Part shown: piece after piece, positions 1 through 12,225 of the stretch
Layout of the letters: the number at the start of each line of letters is the position of its first letter
Position numbering within the stretch: the first letter of the stretch is position 1
From: Liolophura sinensis
Lineage: Eukaryota; Mollusca; Polyplacophora; Chitonida; Chitonidae
Length of the DNA: 64,000 bases
Reading direction: 5' to 3'
Assembly: GCF_032854445.1 (NCBI RefSeq)
Contig: NC_088304.1
Span: forward strand, 22,023,704 to 22,087,703
Notes under the pieces: generated by a model
The model's database searches: none
What the model was told of the DNA's origin: nothing
Seen by the model: only the letters and a program-made list of their open reading frames with translations
Made by a program: the position numbers and the translations under genes

Positions 1-1792
1 CGAATCTGTCTTATGCGTTCTTCTTTCTCCTAATGCCTCTTACATATCCACCTTGGCAGTATATCAGCATTTTGTGACGACAAAATGATCGGAGAAAGCC
101 TGTTTACAAGCATGCTCCTATAATCATGGTCGCTCCCAGTTAGGGCACATGGACTGATTTTAAGTCTACTTAATAGTTGTATTGCCTGCAAGTAAAAGTG
201 TTTGCAACACCGTACAACAGCATCTGCCTAAGTTACTCTGTTAGCTTCATCCATGTCCACAGCTATGGGGAAGGAGAGAATAGAGGTGACATATCTTGCA
301 TAAGGCAGAGATTATAAGACACCGCATGCAGGTGGGTTAGTTATATCACACATGGCGGTAAAGGACAATGCCGTGTTAAAGGACCCGCATCATACACAAG
401 ATCTATATTGAACACGTACACAGGTTTCAGAGGAATTTCAACAAACCTGTACTGGGTTCCACAAGATCACCCAATGCCAGGACAGTCAAAATCCACACTA
501 GGCAAATCATCTCATGGAAACATCTCACAAATACCTGGTTACAGGATCGAACACAGGTTTTCAGTTGACAATTGGTCACAAGGGTTATCTCCCTTAAAAA
601 GTGAGCGTCTGCTTCAAGCCATGTCGTGAACACTTACCTGTAAATCCGACCCAGGAAAAGCAATGTAGTAAAGAGCCACCAAACATATGCAGACAAAACG
701 TTTCTAAGTGTTAGGCTAACATGTAAGCCTCCAGGATTCCTAGGTCAAAACATGCTCAACAGATATTGCTGATTAATTTAGTTTGCCTAAAACAGGTAAA
801 AAAAATCCTTAAAACAAGGCTGTCCTCGAAAATGACACACTACTCTCAGTCACGACGTGAAAACTTACTTATAAATCTGACGTAGTAAATGAACATGGCA
901 AAGACCCGACACAGGTTTGTCCCCTAATGTAATGCCATCAGGTAAGCCACCAGGTTTCCCGAATTCAACGCATGCGCGACAGACATGGCTGATTTAACTT
1001 GAACTAAAACATACACAAAAGCATGCAAAGTCAAAGGATCGAATATGGCAGACAAGAGCAAAACTACATATCCTGGACAAAACAACATCACGAAAATACT
1101 AAAGTTTTACTAACACTGGTAAAATACTACAAAACAAATGAATAAAACCCAAACAAATTCAACTATTTTGGTGGCGGCCCAATGGGCCCCTAAACAATAG
1201 GTTATCGACCAGTAGACCCCTGACAAACAGGCTGACATTGTTTAAACTAGAACATTCTCCGAGGTTATATGCCTGAAAACGACACAGCCTGAATGAGGAT
1301 TTGTTTTTTTCCCCAGAATTTTCCAGTGTGTGCTATTAGTGAGTTTCAGTGTATACGTAAGCAGACCAGACGCGTCTAAACTGACCATACACGAGCGTCT
1401 CATAAAACAACATCAATGGTTCTCCAACGGTGGATGTACTGGATCTCCAAAATATCCATCCATTCTTTTTACCATATACATATTCAGTATATAGTATGTA
1501 CACAGTAGATGATCGTCATGATAAGACTTGGGGGAAAATGGTTTGATGCTACTGAAGTCTCACAGCTGGTGAAGCTCGTCTACCTCAACATGACATATCT
1601 AGTTGTGAGAATCTATTCAAAGGACGGTTTGGCATTATTAGGTCCAGATTTAGACAGAACACTCTTGAGGAATGTAAGGACAACATGGTTTCATTGATGG
1701 ATGGACTGACATCAGACAGAGGTGATCTTCTAAAGTGACAGTTGATGCACCTGTCATCAATATTATGCCACTCGGCGTTCCTAAGGACTTAC

Positions 1793-1934
1793 CTTCCAAT
1801 GTTAAACCTGTCCATATACCCGGGAATAACAACCATGTCGATTGTGGCCCCTGCCTCTCCTAACAGCACCAGGTTGGCTGAGGCGTTGGAGTCGGCGTGT
1901 TTTACATCACAGGTCTTGAAGATAAGTCTGAAGT
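1793..1934 (-). CDS. PLAT-like exon, array copy A
   Basis: Read on the minus strand, 142 bp lie between an acceptor (..CCTCAACAG) and a consensus donor (GTAAGT), entering in phase 1 and leaving in phase 2, with an open frame of 46 codons. The translation begins FRLIFKTCDVKHAD, continues through LVLLGEAG and ends DRFNIG. This pattern (first strand, T-x-D-V, a D/N/A-rich loop, L-x-G-E-x-G, then D-x-F) resembles the first half of a PLAT/LH2 domain, a beta-sandwich of lipoxygenases, polycystins and LOXHD1 proteins. This copy has Y for D in the PGD segment. The downstream half of the domain is not clearly recognisable: only SPLSD follows a possible acceptor about 60 bp on. It may be an exon of a live gene family or a pseudo-exon. 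Confidence 0.4.
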
Positions 1935-2733
1935 CTGTTGAGGGATTTCAAAACATCAGGAACACTCACATACATGCTTTAAATTTACTTTCACGCTTTT
2001 GCAAATAGCTTAAGACTACAAGACATATCAAAACCCCTGTTAGGTTACTGATAGAAAGAGGGTTACGGTCCTTGAGATTTTGAACTTGTCTTAGCAGTCA
2101 TTCCCCTTGTGGTACTACCAATGGCATAGCTTCTAATAAAATAAGACAATCAATGTTAGTCTAACAAAGCAAAAACTGCTCCCTCGGCCTTCACACCAAC
2201 TTCAGAAAGACTTCACATGTAGCTTATAGACATGTAGCTCCTTGTACACTTTAATTGTCTCTTTAGCCTACATTAGTGTGAGAGGTGTGGCTTGTAGGAT
2301 CAGCTTCCCACATTTCGCTGTGTAGTCGATAAAATAGAACATTTGAGACTGCCACATGCGATTAAGCCTCTATTCAGCATACAGGCCCATAATCAATTGT
2401 ACAGCCTGACGTGTAATGTGATTGTATGTTAAATGTAATCACACAACAGCATTTTCAATAATTCTAAACCAGTGACGTCTAATAATTTGAAATTAACATC
2501 ACTGTATTTTTTTTACCCAATTCTGCTTCAGCCATGGTGCTAGAGGCGTGTAAATTGGAATTCATGCCTGGAATATTCATTGTCTGCCCGGCATCATTAA
2601 CAACTGATGTCCGCTTCTCTCTTGTGTGTTACCGCCTTAATTTCTTATTTGTATAATTTCTTACATACCATTGTCTTTGGGAGTTAAGTGTTAAACGTTG
2701 TTTTGGAAATGGATCTTACGATTATTGACTTGG

Positions 2734-2827
2734 AATATAAGCGTCAAGTCCGACATTCATATACGTAAAAGGAACGCCTTTTACGGACTACAGATAGTAT
2801 ATGAATGTCGGACTTGACACTTATATT
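2734..2827. repeat. Nested palindrome, array copy A
   Basis: Two ~31-nt arms in inverted orientation (AATATAAGCGTCAAGTCCGA.. and its complement) enclose a second stem, GTAAAAGGAACGCCTTTTAC, with an 8-bp stem and AACG loop, plus a 12-nt spacer. In this copy the distal arm has GACACT for GACGCT. Confidence 0.9.
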
Positions 2828-5005
2828 GCTACTATTTATGAATTTACATGAACACCTAGAGTAAAATCCTGACTAAGGTAACTTGACAAGAGGTCGAAGG
2901 CCCTATTTCACGGGAACGTATAATTATTTGCCAGCTGTCACATTGTTGCCGCTGCTCTGGTTTTACTCCTTGCTGAATGTCTTTAATTATATTGTCAAAA
3001 GCTGGTCTATAACCGCTGGTTGGATTAAATCCAACATGAACATATTTTGGGACCTTGTTTAAGAAAATATGGGGAAGTGCTTCTATTTTCTCCTAGCGAA
3101 CCCACAACAACAACGAATTTCATCTTGCAAATAAACCTTACAGACTTAAATATAGTCTGGGCGAATCTGTCTTATGCGTTCTTCTTCCTCCGAATCCCTC
3201 TTACATATCCACCTTGGCGGTATGTCAGCATTTTGTGATGACAAAATGATCGAAGAAAGCTTGTTTACACAAATGCTCCTATGATCATGGTCGCTCCCAG
3301 TTAGGGCACATGGACTGATTTTAAGTCTACTTAATAGTTGTATTGCCTGCAAGTAAAAGTGTTTGCAACACCGTACAACAGCATCTGCCCAAGTTACTCT
3401 GTTAGCTTCATCCATGTCCACAGCTATGGTGAAGGACAGAATAGAGGTGACATAACTTGTATAAGGCACAGATTATAAGACAGTACGTGCAGGTGGATTA
3501 GTTATACACAAGTGGCGGTGAAGAACAATGAAGTGCTGTGAAGGGCCCGCATCATGCACAAGATCTATATTGAACACGTGCACAGGTTTCAGAGGAATTT
3601 CAACACACCTGTACTGGGTTCCACAAGATCAGCCAATCCCAGGACAGTCAAAATCCACACTAGGCAAATCATCTCATGGAAACATCTCACAAATACCTCG
3701 TTATCTCACAATTTTGCGAGAGATAAGTCCGTGCACACAGTTTAGCGTTTCCCAGACAGGATCGAAGAAAAGGTTTTCAGTTGAAAATTGGTCACAAGGG
3801 TTATCTCCCTTAAAAATGGAGCGTCTGCTTCAAGCCATGTCGTGAACACTTACCTGTAAATCCGGCCCAGGAAAAGCAATGTAGTTAAGAGCCACCAAAC
3901 ATATGCAGACAAAACGTTTCTAAGTGTTAGGCTAACATGTAAGCCTCCAGGATTCCTAGGTCAAAACATGCGCAACAGATATTGCTGATTAATTTAGTTC
4001 GCTTAAAACAGGTAAAAGAAATCCTTAAAACAAGGCTTTCCTCGAAAATGACACACTACTCTCAGTCACGACGTGAAAACTTACTTATAAATCTGACGTA
4101 GTAAATGAACATGGCAAAGACCCGACACAGGTTTGTCCCCTAATGTAATACGATCAGGTAAGCCACCAGGTTTCCCGCATTCAACGCATGCGCGACAGAC
4201 ATGGCTGATTTAACTTGAACTAAAACATACACAAAAACATGGAAAGTCAAACGATCGAATATGGCGGACAAGAGCAAAACTACATATCCTGGACAAAACA
4301 ACTTCACGAAAATACTAAAGTTTTACTAATACTGGTAAAATACTACAAAACAAATGAATAAAACCCAAATAAATTCAACTATTTTGGTGGCGGCCATTGG
4401 GCCCCTAAACAATAGGCCATCGACCAGTAGACCCCTGACAAACAGGCTGACATTGGTTAAGCCAGAAGATTCTCCTGGGTTATATGCCTGAAAACGACAC
4501 AGCCTGAATGAGGATTTGTTTTTTCCCCAGAATTTTTCCATGTGTGCTTCTAGTGCAGTTTCAGTGTATACGTATGCGGACTAGACGCGTTTAAACTGAC
4601 CATACACGAGCGTCTCATAAAACCACATTAATGGTTCTCTAACGGTAGATGTACTGGATCTCCAAAATATCCATCCATTCTTTATACCATATACATAGTC
4701 AGTATATAGTATGTACACAGTAGATGAATGTCATGATAAGACTTGGGGAAAATGGTTTGATGCTAATGAAGTCTCACAGCTGGTGAAGCTCGTCTACCTC
4801 AACATGACATATCTAGTTGTGAGGATCTATTCAAAGGACAGGTGGTATTATTAGGTACAGATTTAGACAGAACACTCTTGAGGAATGTAAGGACAACATG
4901 GTTTCATTGATGGATGGACTGACATCAGACAGAGGTGATCTTCTAAAGTGACAGTTGATGCACCTGTCATCACTATTACGCCACTCGGCGTTCCTAAGTA
5001 CTTAC

Positions 5006-5147
5006 CTTCCAATGTTAAACCTGTCGATATCCCCGGGAATAACAACCATGTCGAATGTGGCCCCTGCCTCTCCTAACAGCACCAGGTTGGCTGAGGCGTT
5101 GGTGTCGGCGTGTTTTACATCACAGGTCTTGAAGATCAGTCTGAACT
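5006..5147 (-). CDS. PLAT-like exon, array copy B
   Basis: Same 142-bp minus-strand exon with intact CTCTACAG acceptor, GTAAGT donor and open frame. Several codons differ from copy A (for example D to Y and S to I changes there), and most visible differences alter the residue, so purifying selection is not evident. Confidence 0.4.
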
Positions 5148-5946
5148 CTGTAGAGGGATTTCAAAACATCAGGAACACTCACATACATGCTTTAAATTTA
5201 CTTTCACGCTTTTGCAAATAGCTTAAGACTACAAGACATATCAAAAACCCTGTTAGGTTACTGATAGAAAGAGGGTTACGGTCCTTGAGATTTTGAACTT
5301 GTCTTAGCAGTTAATCCCCTTGTGGTACTACCAATGGGATAGCTTCTAATAAAATAAGACAATCAATGTTAGTCTAACAAAGCAATAACTGCTCCCTCGG
5401 CCTTCACACCAACTTCAGAAAGACTTCACATGTAGCTTATAGACATGTACCTCCTTGTACACTTTAATTGTCTCTTTAGCCTACATTAGTGTGAGTGGTG
5501 TGGCTTGTAGGATCAGCTTCCCACATTTCGCTGTGTAGTCGATGAAATAGAACATTTGAGATTGCCACATGCGATTAAGCCTCTATTCAGCATACAGGCG
5601 TATAATCAATTGTACAGCCTGACGTGTAATGTGATTGTATGTTAAATGTGATCACACAACAGCATTTTAAACAATTCTAAACCAGTGACGTCTAATAATT
5701 TGAAATTAACATCACTGTATTTTTTTTACCCAATTCTGCTTCAGCCATGGTGCTAGAGGCGTGTAAATTGGAATTCATGCCTGGAATATTCATTGTCTGC
5801 CCGGCATCATTGAAAACTGATAAACGCCTCTCTCTTGTGTGTTACCGGCTTTATTTCTTATTTGTATAATTTCTTACATACAATTGTCTTTGGGAGTTAA
5901 GTGTTAAACGTTGTTTTGGAAACGGATCTTGCGATTATTGACTTGG

Positions 5947-6040
5947 AATATAAGCGTCAAGTCCGACATTCATATACGTAAAAGGAACGCCTTTTACGGA
6001 CTACGAATGGTATATGAATGTCGGACTTGACGCTTATATT
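5947..6040. repeat. Nested palindrome, array copy B
   Basis: Near-perfect 31-nt arms with the inner 20-nt stem-loop intact; the reference copy of this structure. Confidence 0.92.
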
Positions 6041-7938
6041 GCTACTATTTATGAATTTACATGAACACATAGACTAAAATCCTGACTAAGGTAACTTGAC
6101 AAGAGGTCGAAGGCCCTATTTCACGGGAACGTACGACTATTTGCCAGCTGTCACATTGTCGTCGCTGCTCTGGTTTTACTCCTTGTAGTATGTCTTTAAT
6201 TATATTGTCAAAAGCTGGTTTATAACAGTTTTTAGTATGTGGATTAAATCCAACATAAGCATATTTTGGGACCTTGTTTAAGAAAATATGGGGAAGTTCT
6301 TCTATTTTCTCCCAGCGAACCCACAACAACAACGAATTTCATCTAGCAAATAAACCTTACAGACCTAAATAAAGTCTGGACGAAGCTGTCTGATGGGTTC
6401 TTCTTTCTGTTAATGTCTCTTACATATCCACCTTGGCGGTATGTCAGCATTTTGTGACGACAAAATGATTGAAAAAAGCTTGTTTACTCAAATGCTCCTA
6501 TGATCATGGTCACTCCCACTTAGTGCACATGGACTGATTTTAAGTCTAGTTAATAGTTGTATTGTCTGCAAGTAAAAGTGTTTGCAACACCGTACAACAG
6601 CATCTGCCTAAGTTACTCTGTTAGCGTCATCCATGTTCACAGCTATGGTGAAGGACAGAATAGAGGTGACATACCTTGCATAAGGCAGAGATTACAAGAC
6701 ACCGCATGCAGGTGGGTTAGTTATTCCACACATGGAGGTGAAGAACTGCTGTACTAAAAGACCTGCATCATACACAAGATCTATATTGAACACGTGCACA
6801 GGTTTCAGAGGAACTTCAACACACCTGTACTGGGTTCCACAAGATCAGCCAATCCCGGGAGAGTAAAAATCCACACAAGGCAAATCATCTCATGGAAACA
6901 TCTCACAAATACTTCGTTATCTCACAATTTCGCGAGAGCTGTAAGTGCCAACAGTTCAGCTTTTCCCAGAGCATTGAAAGAACAGGGTCGAACGCAGGTT
7001 TTCAGTTGGCAATTGCCAACAAGGGTTATCTCCCTTAAAACTGAGCGTTTGCTTCAAGCCAGGCACTTACCTGTAAATCCAACCCAGTAAAAACAGTGTA
7101 GCAAAGGGCCACCAAACATATGCAGACATAACGTTTCTAAGTGCTATGCCAACATGTCAGCCTCCAGGTTTCCCAGGTCAACGCATGCGCAACAGACATT
7201 GCTGATTAATTTAGTTCGCCTAAAGCAGGTAAAAGAAATCCTTAAAACAAGGCTTTCCTCGAAAATGACACACTACTCTCAGTCACGACGTGAAAACTTA
7301 ATTATAAATTTGACGTAGTAAATAAACATGGTAAAGAATCGACACAGACTTGTCCTTTAATATAATGCAATCAGGCAAGCCACCAGGTTTCCCCATTTCA
7401 ACGCATGCGCGACAGATGTGGCTGATTAACTTGAACTACCAAAAATATGTAAAGTGAAACGATCGAATATGGCAGACAAGAGCAAAACTACATATCCTGG
7501 AGAAAACAACTTCAAATATATGTCGTGGTAACATACTAAGAACAAATGAATAAGCCCTAAACAAATTCAACTACAGGTAGATAGTAGACAAGAGAAGAGC
7601 TTTGGGCGTTGATGATAAGATTTCTGCGACTAGATGTGACTATAGGCCTATGTAGTGCGTTATTAAAAAAGTAGCGGTCACAGAACATAACCTTGTAGAA
7701 CACCAAACTAAAAAGGAGATATAAACCAGAATCCTTTCCATTGATACAAATTTTAATCTTTACGCCAGAGAAGTATTCCCTAATCCATGTGGTTCTCTAA
7801 CACCCAATCGACTTCATTTAAGGAAACGACCGCCATCTTATCAAACACATTACTATTATTATGACGTGTGATCGAAAACCTTGGTATATATCCAGGTTTT
7901 AAACATCAAAGCAAGCGCGACAGCGATGACTGGTTGAC

Positions 7939-8662
7939 TTGTCAATAAATGATTTGTTTGCACTAAGACCCATTTCTATCCAGATATCGGATGTATTTGA
8001 GAGCATTAAACATGGTATTTCCGCCAATCCGTATTCTATCCAGTTGAACGATTGTTTGACACTGAATTCCCAAAGCAAAAATTTGACTATTTCCAAATGT
8101 GGACATTCCAATTGTCCATTTGATACATCCGCCAATGTTATTTCTTCACTGACTGGTAAATGTTATTCTGTTAATTCCTACGTTAATTTAAGTTGTATTG
8201 TCTCCAACTGTATTTACTTGGTAACATGCAAAGAAGTGTGGTCAGCAGGATGTTGGGGAGACCACCCAGAAACTGCATCTATGGGTGAATGGGCACCGTA
8301 AATCCGTGCGCAAGAAACAATTGCTCATAGGCAAGCATTTCTCTGCCTCCGACCATGACTGGGCCCATTTTAGCATTCAAATAATAGAATCGATTTATCC
8401 ATCAGCAAATGAGACAGATGTCGAATTTGAACGTAAAATCCGTGACCGTGAGCTTTTCTGGATGCTACAAATTGGTTCATTCTTCCCGTATGGGCTAAAT
8501 GATAACGTGATGGGAATCGGCAATGTAACATCCAGCCAACCACATGACTCCATCATAACAAATTTATTCAAATACCATAAACGTAGACCTCGCAGTCATG
8601 GTAGGAGAAAGTTTAATAGAAACATGATTCACAAACACGTTACAGTTAGCTATTTAGTATGA
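7939..8662 (+). pseudogene. GIY-YIG endonuclease part of Naiad-like element
   Basis: The first frame (to about 8230) gives a Cys-rich N-terminus, KCGHSNCPF, followed by SNCIYLVTC, the GIY half of the nuclease. The reading then continues in the next frame with KKCG and later NGHRKSVRKK, HFSASDHDWAHF and FERKIRDRELFWMLQIGSFF. A single-base shift at about 8230 separates the halves. The Y of the second YIG half appears to be D. The cysteines before and after the GIY strand suggest a zinc-binding embellishment of the kind described for Naiads; that assignment is inference. Confidence 0.7.
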
Positions 8663-8805
8663 CATCAATAGCATACTCTACGCACAGTATCATATGCACT
8701 GCCACTGAATTTGATAAAGCAGGTAGTTGAAGATCCAATAACATACACAATTTTAATGTTCCACCTCACTTTGTACGTCTGTGTCAAGACATATCGTATT
8801 TTCGA

Positions 8806-10288
8806 TTGTATCGCCCTGGAACTACAATTGAAACTCAACACGATCGACTCTTTCTGAAGATAAAGTATTTAGACAGAGGCCTTGATTTAATTAACCTACC
8901 ACGCATCTTTAATGATCCTGATGTTCGTAGTGTTGTGCCTAATTATTTTAATATTCAAGAGCCCCCTTGCATATATACCTACGACAAATATAAACATGTC
9001 CTGACTGGTGACCTTAATATTTTTAAGAATAATGATCTAAGGAATCTCTTTGTGAGAGGTCCTAAGTATAGAGAAAAGAGAAATGTCAACATCAGATCTA
9101 ACATAAAAAACATCATCTCGGCGCTGGAGGAATGTGTTAAAAAATGGTCAAAACGGGAGAAAGTAGATTCTTCGGTACTTAACGATTGGCTTAAGATTGT
9201 CAAAAAAAAGGTTAGTTTAACTATACACCGTATAGACATTGATGCTCCACCTAAAGTTAAACAGGTTCTGAAGGATCCCACTGTACAGGAAACACTTGCT
9301 GACCGTCATAGTACATTTGTCATCACTGTAGCAGACAAAGCTCCTCACAATGTCATCTTTATTTGCAAGAATTATTACTATCCAATTCTTGTCCAAGAGC
9401 TATGTACATCTACAACAACATCCACGTATTCTGCTACTATATGTACTCTGGAGGAACTATTTAATAAAGACAAAACCTTTCTGAAAGAAAGGCGCCTTAA
9501 TATACCTACCCGTCATACAGAAATACAACTTTACTGGATTCCTAAAATGCAGTAAATCCCTATACAAAGCTCGATTTATTGTGGGTTCAAGAAGTTGTAC
9601 CACCAAACTCTTGCCAACCCCACTTACGAGAGCGTTACAAGAAGTAACGTCATTTTGGAATAAGTATTGTTGTGCCACAACAAAAAATTCAGGTGTCAAC
9701 TGCATGTGGATTCTTAACAACTCCAAACGTCTTACAGAAGAACTTGATGCTCATATGCATATACCGTACAAAGACGTACCCACATGGGATTTCTCTACTC
9801 TCTATACTACAATTCCTCACAAAGATATTGTCTCGATATTTACTAAAACAGGTCATCGTTACATAAACATTAGAAGAAATAAGGCTTTCTTTAGTTCTAC
9901 TATTTATGAAGGTTACAACTCATGGGATGTTACATTTTTTATTGAATTACTTCAATTTCTCATTAATAACATCTATATGAAATTCGGGGATGCCATTTAC
10001 CAACGGTGCATAGGTATTCCAATGGGTACCAATTGTGCGCCTCTTTTGGCAGACCTATACCTGTTTTCAAATAAATACGACTATATGCAGAAACTGCTTA
10101 AAAGTGATATCGTTAAAGTTCGATCCTTTTCATTTACCAAGCGGTATATTGATGATCTACTGGCGTTAAATAACCCCCATATTGCTGGAGCGGAGAAGAA
10201 AATTTATCCGCCTTCAATGGATTTAAAGAAGACAACAGATACAACGTCCAGGTGTCAATCAAAACTTTCTTTTAGACTTGGACTCTAA
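8806..10288 (+). pseudogene. Penelope-type reverse transcriptase (broken)
   Basis: Residues LTGDLNIF, LFVRGPKYRE and VITVADKAPHNVIFICKNYY are characteristic of the N-terminal part of Penelope-like RTs. After a one-base shift near 9550 come FIVGSRSCTTKLL, WDFSTLYTTIPH, IPMGTNCAPLLADLYLF and the catalytic YIDD (nucleotides ~10145-10157). Frame is lost again after DLKKTTD..SRCQ near 10255, and the thumb is missing. The chain would otherwise continue in frame from the GIY-YIG block through a short linker. Confidence 0.85.
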
Positions 10289-11185
10289 AATTGATATTAA
10301 TGGAGACAAGCTGATGTTCAAGAAGGTTAAAAAAAATTCTCCAAATTGAGCATGGGTGAAAACTAGTGGAACTGAAAGAAATCAACACTGTGCAGTAGCT
10401 TCTGTGTAGGTCACTCTGTTAGCGTCACTCTTCCGGCAGAGAGTAGAGCTATGGGATATAAATACAACGCATGGAGGTGTGTTATATCCAGATGGGATAA
10501 GTGATCCACACAAAGATTACACAATCTCGCCTTGCATACAGTTTATCTGACGTAATCACTCTTTTGGTCACGGCCAATGGGCCCCTGAACAATAGGCCAT
10601 CGACCAGCAGACCCCTGACCAACAGGCTGACATTGGTTGAGCTAGAACATTCTCCGCGGTTATATGCCTGAAAACAACACAGCCTGAATGAGGATTTGTT
10701 TTTTCCCCAGAATTTTTCCATGTGTGCTTCTAGTGCAGTTTCACTGTATACGTAAGCAGACCAGACGCGTCTAAACTGACCATACACGAGCGTCTCATAA
10801 AACCATATCAATGGTTCTCTAACGGTGGATGTACTAGATCTCCAAAATATCCATCCATTCTTTTTACCATATACATATTCAGTATATAGTATGTACACAG
10901 TAGATGATCGTCATGATAAGACCTGGGGAAAATGGTTTGATGCTACTGAAGTCTCACAGCTGGTGAAGCTCGTCTACCTCAACATGACATATCTAGTTGT
11001 GAGGATCTATTCAAAGGACGGTTGGCATTATTAGGTGCAGATTTAGACAGAACACTCTTGAGGAATGTAAGGACCACATGGTTTCATTGATGGATGGACT
11101 GACATCAGACAGAGGTGATCTTCTAAAGTGACAGTTGATGCACTTGTCATCAGTATTACGCCACTCGGCGTTCCTAAGGACTTAC

Positions 11186-11327
11186 CTTCCAATGTTAAAC
11201 CTGTCGATATCCCCGGGAATAACAACCATGTCGCTTGTGGCCCCTGCCTCTCCTAACAGCACCAGGTTGGCTGAGGCGTTGGTGTCGGCGTGTTTTACAT
11301 CACAGGTCTTGAAGATCAATCTGAACT
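11186..11327 (-). CDS. PLAT-like exon, array copy C
   Basis: Intact acceptor, donor and frame, with one substitution near the acceptor side relative to copy B. It lies in the unit split by the Penelope-like element, whose insertion is well outside the exon. Confidence 0.4.
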
Positions 11328-12131
11328 CTGTAGAGGGATTTCAAAACATCAGGAACACTCACATACATGTCTTAAATTTACTTTCACGCTTTTGCAAATA
11401 GCTTAAGACCACAAGACATATCAAAACCCCTGTTAGGTTACTGATAGAAAGAGGGTTACGGTCCTTGAGATTTTGAACTTGTCTTAGCAGTCATTCCCCT
11501 TGTGGTACTACCAATGGCATAGCTTCTAATAAAATACGAACTGTTCTCCACAATCAATGTTAGTCTAACAAACTAATAACTGCTCCCTCGGCCTTCACGC
11601 CAACTTCAGAAAGACTACATGTAGCTTGTACACATGTACCTCCTTGTACACTTTAATTGTCTCTTTAGCCTACATTAGTGTGAGTGGTGTGGCTTGTAGG
11701 ATCAGCTCCCCACATTTCGCTATGTAGTCGATGAAATAGGACATTTGAGATTGCCACATGCGATTAAGCCTCTATTCAGCATACAGGCCCATAATCAGTT
11801 GTACAGCCTGACGTGTAATGTGATTGTATGTTAAATGTGATCACACAACAGCATTTTCAATAATTCTAAACCAGTGACGTCTAATAATTTGAAATTAACA
11901 TCACTGTATTTTTTTTTACCTAATTCTGCTTCAGCCATGGTGCTAGAGGCGTGTAAATTGGAATTCATGCCTGGAATATTCATTGTCTGCCCGGCATCAT
12001 TGAAAACTGATGACCACCTCTCTCTTGTGTCTTACCGGCTTTATTTCTTATTTGTATAATTTCTTACATACCATTGTCTTTGGGAGTTTTAAACGTTGTT
12101 TTGGAAATGGATCTTGCGATTATTGACTTGG

Positions 12132-12225
12132 AATATAAGCGTCCAGTCCAACATTCATATACGTAAAAGGAACGCCTTTTACGGACATCGAATGGTATAT
12201 GAATGTCGGACTTGACGCTTATATT
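12132..12225. repeat. Nested palindrome, array copy C
   Basis: Same structure with two mismatches in the left arm (TCCAGTCCAACA for TCAAGTCCGACA); inner stem-loop intact. Confidence 0.9.

Larger units (their letters stand above)
1..3201. repeat. Array unit A
   Basis: This is the first unit visible; it is cut by the window start only a few bases before the landmark. It holds the PLAT-like exon copy at 1793-1934 and the palindrome at 2734-2827. No inserted element is seen. Confidence 0.9.
3202..6420. repeat. Array unit B
   Basis: A complete uninterrupted unit of 3219 bp, closely matching units A and E. It holds the PLAT-like exon at 5006-5147 and the palindrome at 5947-6040. It is a good reference copy. 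Confidence 0.9.
7880..10340 (+). mobile_element. Penelope-like retroelement, Naiad-like, truncated
   Basis: A GIY-YIG endonuclease region (about 8190-8480) lies upstream of a Penelope-type reverse transcriptase (8806-10288) on the same strand. Most animal Penelope elements carry the endonuclease after the RT. The Naiad clade is known for the permuted order seen here, and the linker phrases YGLNDNVMGIGNV and RRPRSHGRR fit what I recall of that family. The copy is dead: a frameshift near 8230, another near 9550, a further break near 10255, and no RT thumb or 3' end beyond about 10340. Exact termini and any target duplication are not visible. The interval 7620-7880 is not array sequence and may be the element's 5' part. 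Confidence 0.75.

Noticed and set aside
1742-2008. Plus-strand 88-codon frame (MMHLSS...) repeated in most array units
   Set aside because: It lies opposite the PLAT-like exon, and copies differ mainly by amino-acid-changing substitutions. It has no splice signals or recognisable domain and is best explained as the shadow of the minus-strand exon.
6057-6332. Minus-strand frame of 91 codons (FNPHTKN..VKPEQRRQCDSWQ)
   Set aside because: It looks protein-like, but the same stretch occurs as old non-coding interspersed repeats at 61.4 and 63.2 kb, and other array copies break the frame.
10482-10898. Minus-strand frame of 138 codons (also 16743-17096 and shorter versions)
   Set aside because: The conservation reflects recent duplication only. 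There is no domain, and frame length varies widely among copies.
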